A stretch of DNA of 64,000 nucleotides, taken from assembly GCF_014805685.1 (NCBI RefSeq), contig NC_060887.1, positions 17,829,963 through 17,893,962 on the forward strand, in the 5' to 3' direction. Below the pieces are notes generated by a model that searched no databases, was not told the origin of the DNA, and worked only from the letters and a program-made list of their open reading frames with translations. Positions 59,901 to 64,000 of this stretch are shown here, piece by piece. The position numbers were made by a program, and so were the translations under genes. The stretch's first letter is position 1; each line of letters starts with the position of its first letter. This stretch comes from Silurus meridionalis. Lineage: Eukaryota > Chordata > Actinopteri > Siluriformes > Siluridae.

Positions 59901-62900
59901 CCACTGCTGTGCCCTTGAGCAAGGTCTCTGCTCAGTGGGTAAAAATGAGATAAATTTAAGGTCCCCCCTGAATTAGGATGTAAAATATTTTCTGATAGTA
60001 GGTTTGTGTTCATTTCACCAAGGAATGCACACAAAACACTAGCTATGGCTAACAGCACATCCCACATTCTTAACTATTTAAATGACAGTTGTAGTAGCTT
60101 GGCATTTAAAAGAAAAACACATTTCATCAATTCACTGAATTTATATTACATGCTAGAGTTTAAAGTGGCAAAAATGCAGACTTAGGAAGCAGTGTGTGTG
60201 CAGCCTTTGCGAGAGCATGATAATGTTATCCAGGCCAGAGGAACTCTAAATGCACTTACATTTTTTACAGCTATTAGTTATTACTTTTTTAGCTATTGGC
60301 TACTGTTGCTACATTATTAATGGAGGCAAAATGTGTCTGACTCCAATCCAAATAGTTCCAGAATCTATTTCCCTGTCTCATCTAAGCATTTTGATTTTGT
60401 GAAATGCATCTTTTTAAACAGATACAGCTTTTTGTTTGTATTTTTTTCCCATTTAGTTCTTTTATTATGGCCTGCTGCTCAACATGATAAAAAAACTATA
60501 AATAAAATATCAATTTAATTATCTGTCTTGCAGGCTTTTACATATGACAGTCCTAAAAAAGAAAAAAGACAGAAGAAATGGCTTTCCAAACATTATGGCA
60601 AGGACAACAAAACAATGCTGCAGGTATTGTACACTTTGTCCTGAAGCATATTAAATTTGTTTTGTATTTAAATGATTTGTGCTAGTTTATGGCATGTTTC
60701 TATTATTGCTGTGAGACGTTTGCAGTTCTGAGCTGCTCGGATGTCACATGGTGTCACGGTCTTCCGGGTTTGCGGCGTGCGCTTACGGTCCGTCAATTGG
60801 GCATAGAGACTGAGCCACTGCCTTCCCCCTGCAGGTCCAGGCCTTAGACGGGCACACTCTTTACCACGCATCTCGCCATACCAAGCCACTGCTTGTTACC
60901 ATCTCCAAACACCAGGAGTGGCTCTTGTTCCTGGTCATTCCCTCGTCCGATGCTCGTGTCATGCTTGGTTTTCCCTGACTCTGGAAACACAACCCCTATC
61001 TAGATTGGAACAGTGGACAAGTCCTAGAATGGGTGGGTGCCCTGCCAGACTCGCCACGTCAGAAGCCTATACCTGATCTCAGCTCTATCCCGGCAGTCTA
61101 CCATGACTTTCAGCGTCAAAGCATCCTCCCTGCCACCACACTGGCCATACGACTGTGCCATCGACCTGCTACCTGGAACCTCTCCTCCCCATGGACGTTT
61201 ATACCATGTGAATAGACTTGAGCAGGAGGCCATGCACCAGTACATTCAGGAGTCTCCTGAATTCCGGACTGTGCTCCAACGCCTTCTTCAAAACGGCCTG
61301 TACGCCAAGGCTGAAAAATGTGAATTTCACGTCACCACCACCTTCATCTTGGGGTTCATACTCTCAGCCAGGAAGATACAGATGGACCTGGGCCGAATCC
61401 AGGCAGTCAAAAGCCAGCCTTACCCTGATTCCCCCAAGATTTATCCGGGTTTATAGCTCTATTGTGCCCCCCTTCACCAGCTCACCTTCACCCATTGGCC
61501 GTTCCTGTGGGACTCTGAGGCTGAACAGGCCTTCTCAAAACTTAAAGACCTCTTCACATCTGCTCTTGTTTCGGCATTACATGTTTTGCAAATCGCTATC
61601 CGTGGGTCTTTGTCAGATATACAGAAATACGTCCACATCGCAGACATGTTGTTTTAGACATGCACGTGCTGTCACGGTTAAAATGGTTTCTGTTTGCATC
61701 ATCACAACAAACTGTTTCGGCAGGTTTTTTCGGTGATCAAAGTCTTTCGGCCGAAAACCGAAAATGCACTTTTGGGACATTTTCGGCCGAAAATTTCGGT
61801 GGCCGAATATTCGGTGCATCCCTACTTTTTTCCCGTCAAGCCAACCACAACTACCCTGTAGGTGAACGGGAGCTCCTGGCTGTCAAGCTGGCCTTAGAGG
61901 AGTGTCGTTATTGGCTTGAGGGGGCCAATGTGCCATTCATGGTTTCAATCTGGAGTACCTACAGCCGCTTTGCTGGGCTGCTCCGCCCCCTTCCGATTCC
62001 CAGATGCCCTTGGTCTCATATTGCGCTGGATTTTGGTTCTTAGTTAGGATCTTAGCTTCTCTAAGATGACTTACTTCATTCCCCTCGCCTACCTTCCGCT
62101 AAGGAGAATGCACAGCTCCTGCTCCAACATGTGTTCCGCCTTCACGGAAGAATTGGAGACTGGGCTCCGTATCCTTTGCTCTGAGGATTTGTCTACCTGG
62201 GCGTCCAAGCTCATTTGGGTAGAATATGCCCACAACTCCTTGCCTACTGCCGCCACTGGACTCTTGCCCTTCCAGGTCACCCATGGCTACCAACCTCCCT
62301 TATTTTCCACTCAGGAAGTGGATGCGTCTGTTCCGTCTGCCTTGACCCTGTTCCAGTGCTGAAGTCAAAGATGGAGAAAAGCCTGGGCCACCCTACTCAG
62401 ATCCTTCCACAATTATGCCCGCTGGGCTAACCACAAACTGATGGAGTTACACGTTTATATGGAAGAAAATGTTCATTAATCCCTGGTTTAAGATGATTGG
62501 CGATAGTATTTAGGATGGCTGAAGTGATATCAGTGATAGTCACCATGTTGAAGATCATTTAAATGTCTGGTTTAAGGCAGCCTTTGTTAAATTGGTTCAT
62601 GTAACATTTTTTTATTTTGTAGCTCTGTATGAACCTTATCGTCAGACTTCTTTCAGTGATATATTTGACCATCTCTTTCAGGGGTTTACATTTTGGGAAA
62701 TAAAATTACTATTTTACTGTACAATACTTCAACACGGATCTAAACTGCTGTTTATAATGGAGTATATGCAAACCTAACATATATAATTTACATTTTATAA
62801 TTATCATGGTTACAGCAAAAAAAACATAATAATGCACTTGCATGGAGTACCCAAGTGTAAATAGGAAAAGCCCGCTAAGCAACAAAGAAGCTTAATACAA

Positions 62901-63496
62901 ATGTTATTAGACTTTTTAATGTCAAGTGGAAAGCTAGGTTTGATTGGCTCTTTTTTGCTTTCTTTTTTTTTTTTTTTTGGCTAGTAAAAGTTTTGAATGG
63001 ATAGTAAATAAAAAAATGACTTGTATATAAACACAAAAATTATTAAAATCAACATGCAAACACATAATTATGTATATAATCCATATCACTATGGGAGTAC
63101 TGATATATTATGCCTAATACTATTTGGAACAGTCCAACGTTCTGTAAATTCATTGTGAAGCTGTATTATGCAGGAACTGTGTAGTTCTAGTTGTGTAGGA
63201 GTATTTTGCTTCCTCAAAAATCTCTGGAGGATGACTAAACTTTCTTAAATCAGGCAACTGTTTATGTCTGTTACTTGAAGTGATTAAAATTCATTTCTAT
63301 CCTAATGTGCTCTAATTTTCTGCCTCATTCTTGCAGGTCCCCAGCTGTATCTCCTCAGGCTCTGTGCGTCTTCATGCCTCCAATCCCAACCTCTCCTCTC
63401 CTGATCTTGCAATTGAGAAAAACTATCCAGAGCCCCTTGACATACCCATAGACGTGTCCAAACTGCAAGAAGATTTCTGCCGTGTGGCCAACAGCT
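52127..63496 (+). CDS. osbpl3: OSBPL3 (ORP3) oxysterol-binding-protein-related, 5' coding exons (partial gene span)
   Basis: Coding exons: 52236-52331, 56140-56256, 56995-57048, 57464-57577, 58170-58334, 58818-58929, 59166-59269, 60534-60623 and 63337-63496. All are GT-AG and in phase, giving 337 complete codons. ORP3 is a lipid-transfer protein acting at ER-plasma membrane contacts. Visible are a Ser-rich N-terminus (1-32), a PH domain (about 50-148; core [46 protein letters not shown]) and a Ser/Pro-rich linker. The sterol/phosphoinositide-binding ORD domain is off the window. OSBPL3 rather than OSBPL6 is chosen from [41 protein letters not shown] and SPKKEKR. Position downstream of spmip4 agrees with human 7p15. 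Confidence 0.93.
52223..52321 (+). promoter_or_regulatory. Overlapping upstream ORF in the osbpl3 leader
   Basis: An ATG 13 bases before the osbpl3 start opens a 32-codon frame in the +1 register. It overlaps the main coding sequence and ends in TGA at 52319-52321. Its start context is weak (T at -3), the main one better (G at -3), so leaky scanning is plausible. A separate six-codon uORF is at 52160-52177. Confidence 0.6.
54378..54600 (-). repeat. Common fish SINE-like element (minus copy)
   Basis: The plus strand shows GACCCTGAGGAAACGTATAA, GACCCTGGAGCTATAAGAC and ACTCACTGTACCACCATGTC. These are the complements of motifs expected in the family of 27250-27575, so it lies in reverse orientation. 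Confidence 0.6.
55255..55640. other. GC-rich patch in osbpl3 intron 2
   Basis: About 390 bases rich in G+C and CpG, with several overlapping open frames on both strands (for example a plus-strand frame from 55489). It begins after GGTTAAGTTAAGTGGCAGC and stops abruptly at CCTGACAAATTTAGCC. No protein domain was recognised and no splice signals support an exon. It could be an insertion from an unidentified repeat, a CpG island, or a pseudogene piece. Confidence 0.4.
55690..55985. mobile_element. Tc1-derived miniature element
   Basis: It contains TTGTGTACAGGGGCATTGTC, AATGCTACAGCATCCGAACA and CAATTGTGTGAGTCCAGC, known pieces of a Tc1-type fish repeat in which internal transposase sequence is collapsed. 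It ends near AAGTGTCCCAAAACGTTTGT. It adjoins the GC-rich patch. Confidence 0.65.
56140..56256 (+). CDS. osbpl3: osbpl3 exon 3 (PH domain start)
   Basis: 117 bases, phase 0 to 0, residues 33-71: [15 protein letters not shown] then [18 protein letters not shown]. The first PH-domain strands are here. Donor is AAG|GTCAGT, followed almost at once by (GT)n. Confidence 0.95.
56266..56304. repeat. (GT)n microsatellite next to the osbpl3 exon 3 donor
   Basis: About 19 GT units starting nine bases after the splice donor. Confidence 0.96.
56942..56972. repeat. (CT)n microsatellite before osbpl3 exon 4
   Basis: About 15 CT units ending 22 bases before the acceptor of exon 4. Confidence 0.95.
56995..57048 (+). 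CDS. osbpl3: osbpl3 exon 4 (PH domain)
   Basis: 54 bases, residues 72-89: [18 protein letters not shown]. The acceptor's pyrimidine tract is largely a (CT)n microsatellite. Donor is GAT|GTGAGT. Confidence 0.95.
57464..57577 (+). CDS. osbpl3: osbpl3 exon 5 (PH domain)
   Basis: 114 bases, residues 90-127: [19 protein letters not shown] then [19 protein letters not shown]. Donor is AAG|GTAAAC. Confidence 0.96.
58170..58334 (+). CDS. osbpl3: osbpl3 exon 6 (PH C-terminal helix and linker)
   Basis: 165 bases, residues 128-182: [20 protein letters not shown], with the conserved PH helix tryptophan at W137, then a Pro/Ser-rich linker. Donor is AAG|GTAGAT. Confidence 0.96.
58818..58929 (+). CDS. osbpl3: osbpl3 exon 7 (linker)
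   Basis: 112 bases, ending phase 1. It encodes [16 protein letters not shown] and [17 protein letters not shown]. The RASLAKQ start resembles a basophilic-kinase site. Donor is G|GTGTGT. Confidence 0.95.
59166..59269 (+). CDS. osbpl3: osbpl3 exon 8 (linker, TYSAPAI block)
   Basis: 104 bases, phase 1 to 0: [19 protein letters not shown] then [16 protein letters not shown], an ORP3-type block. Acceptor ends in CACACACAG. Confidence 0.96.
59829..59975 (+). repeat. tRNA-derived SINE, copy 3 (degenerate)
   Basis: An A-box-like GGTAGTTTAAGATTTTAGAC is followed by a B-box-like AATTTAAGTCCCAGTG and the body GTGCCCTTGAGCAAGG, matching the copies at 13203 and 14488. It lies in the intron after osbpl3 exon 8. 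Confidence 0.65.
60534..60623 (+). CDS. osbpl3: osbpl3 exon 9
   Basis: 90 bases, phase 0 to 0: [18 protein letters not shown] then [12 protein letters not shown], a basic linker conserved in ORP3. Donor is CAG|GTATTG. The next intron carries a gypsy element. Confidence 0.93.
60700..62445 (+). mobile_element. Gypsy-type LTR retrotransposon, decayed, in an osbpl3 intron
   Basis: Frame-broken pol pieces appear in order. The protease region comes first ([19 protein letters not shown], then MLGFP at about 60960). RT C-terminal part follows ([38 protein letters not shown]). An RNase H piece is interrupted at 61655 and resumes at [18 protein letters not shown] (61867-61920). An integrase piece ends the element ([27 protein letters not shown]). 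Large internal deletions remove most of RT and integrase. No LTRs were recognised. Confidence 0.83.
61655..61824. mobile_element. hAT-like miniature element nested in the gypsy copy
   Basis: About 170 bases with near-inverted ends: TAGACATGCACG at the left and, on the complement of the right, TAGGGATGCACCG. The interior is built of repeated TTTCGGCCGAAA-type palindromes. It interrupts the gypsy RNase H reading. A clear 8-base target duplication was not seen. Confidence 0.65.
62446..63336 (+). other. Rest of the osbpl3 intron before exon 10
   Basis: AT-rich intronic sequence with an A/T homopolymer tract at 62966-62978. Nothing else recognisable is seen before the acceptor of exon 10. Confidence 0.6.
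63337..63496 (+). CDS. osbpl3: osbpl3 exon 10
   Basis: 160 bases, ending phase 1: [20 protein letters not shown] then [10 protein letters not shown] and [11 protein letters not shown]. It is the last osbpl3 exon in the window. Acceptor is TTCTTGCAG, donor GCT|GTGAGT. Confidence 0.94.
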
Positions 63497-63751
63497 GTGA
63501 GTGCTGCAGATAACCATTTAAAGGATTTCTGTATTACAAACGCATTTCATTCAGGGAAATCTTTCATGCTGTGTGATGCGCAACAGCTGCTAATTGTGAA
63601 ATACACTATCACAGTTTTCTGTCTGATAAACCCGGGGTCTCCTCCGCCCTTGTGTGACAGCTACTCCAAGCAGACGCCTGCTGTGCTCACACTTTTGAGG
63701 GTTTCCTTCTGTAAGAACAGCTGTTAGAAAAAGAAAAGCATTTGCATACAT

Positions 63752-63773
63752 TGTTTTGTTTTGTTTTGTTTTG
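63752..63773. repeat. (TGTTT)n short repeat
   Basis: About four TGTTT/TTTTG units in the last partial osbpl3 intron. Confidence 0.85.
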
Positions 63774-64000
63774 TGCTATACAATGTCTAGTACTGAAAGA
63801 CAAGAAGATTATCTGTGTGAATGCAGGCTGCAGCTAATTCTTTCATTAGCATAATTCTTTGTAGGTGTAGCCCTAAAGTTTGAAGTGCTGCATTCTGCAG
63901 TTTTTTTTTTTTTTACCTGTTTCTTTATCTAATATAACAAGAACAGACAATTAATTGTGCACTCTCTATGAACAATGCAGCAAGACTGTATTATAAATCC

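Noticed and set aside
61660..62043. 127-codon open frame
   Set aside because: It is a chimera of the hAT-like insertion and gypsy RNase H sequence, not a single gene.
52127..63496. OSBPL6 as identity of the ORP gene (expected beside PDE11A in mammals)
   Set aside because: Diagnostic segments ([35 protein letters not shown]) match OSBPL3 better, and the neighbour is the C7orf31 orthologue.

Overview
The window is a piece of a teleost fish chromosome. It is AT-rich, intron-rich vertebrate DNA with GT-AG exons and long microsatellites. It is strewn with fish-type transposable elements: L2/CR1-like and RTE-like LINEs, DIRS and gypsy retrotransposons, Tc1-like transposons with derived miniature elements, and tRNA-derived SINEs. 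The SINE types recall those of otophysan fishes such as catfishes, but that assignment is only tentative. No bacterial-type operon, CRISPR array or rRNA gene is present.

Three protein-coding genes could be assembled exon by exon, with reading frame kept across the junctions. (1) Positions 39-10432, minus strand: the 5' part of a dual-specificity cyclic-nucleotide phosphodiesterase 11A gene. Ten exons encode 538 residues, covering the N-terminal regulatory region, GAF-A and GAF-B. The catalytic HD domain lies beyond the left edge. (2) About 17470-22551, plus strand: spmip4 (C7orf31), a sperm microtubule inner protein. Nine exons run to a clear stop; the 5' end is unresolved. (3) About 26160 to beyond 63496, plus strand: the 5' part of osbpl3 (ORP3). 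It has a GC-rich promoter and 5' exon, an intron of about 25.4 kb, a start codon at 52236, and nine coding exons for the N-terminus, PH domain and following linker. The sterol-binding ORD domain lies beyond the right edge.

The gene order is informative. C7orf31 followed by OSBPL3 in the same orientation matches human 7p15 (the HOXA-side paralogon), whereas mammalian PDE11A lies at 2q31 beside OSBPL6. The PDE11A gene here is therefore probably the fish pde11a-like ohnologue. The three genes do not form a common pathway: one is cyclic-nucleotide signalling, one a sperm axoneme component, one a lipid-transfer and contact-site protein.

Layout. 1-10.6 kb: pde11a exons, with a LINE in the intron between exons 7 and 6 and Tc1-like and RTE-like copies in intron 1. 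10.6-17.4 kb: intergenic DNA with SINEs, an RTE-like fragment and a possible larger dispersed repeat. 17.4-22.6 kb: spmip4. 22.6-26.1 kb: intergenic, largely featureless. 26.2-52.1 kb: osbpl3 promoter and giant first intron holding RTE-like, DIRS, Tc1-derived and SINE insertions. 52.1-64 kb: osbpl3 coding exons, with a GC-rich patch plus Tc1-derived element in one intron and a decayed gypsy element carrying a nested hAT-like element in another. I found no novel biological system. The most useful leads are the ohnologue synteny, splice-site and uORF oddities, and the nested or decayed transposons.
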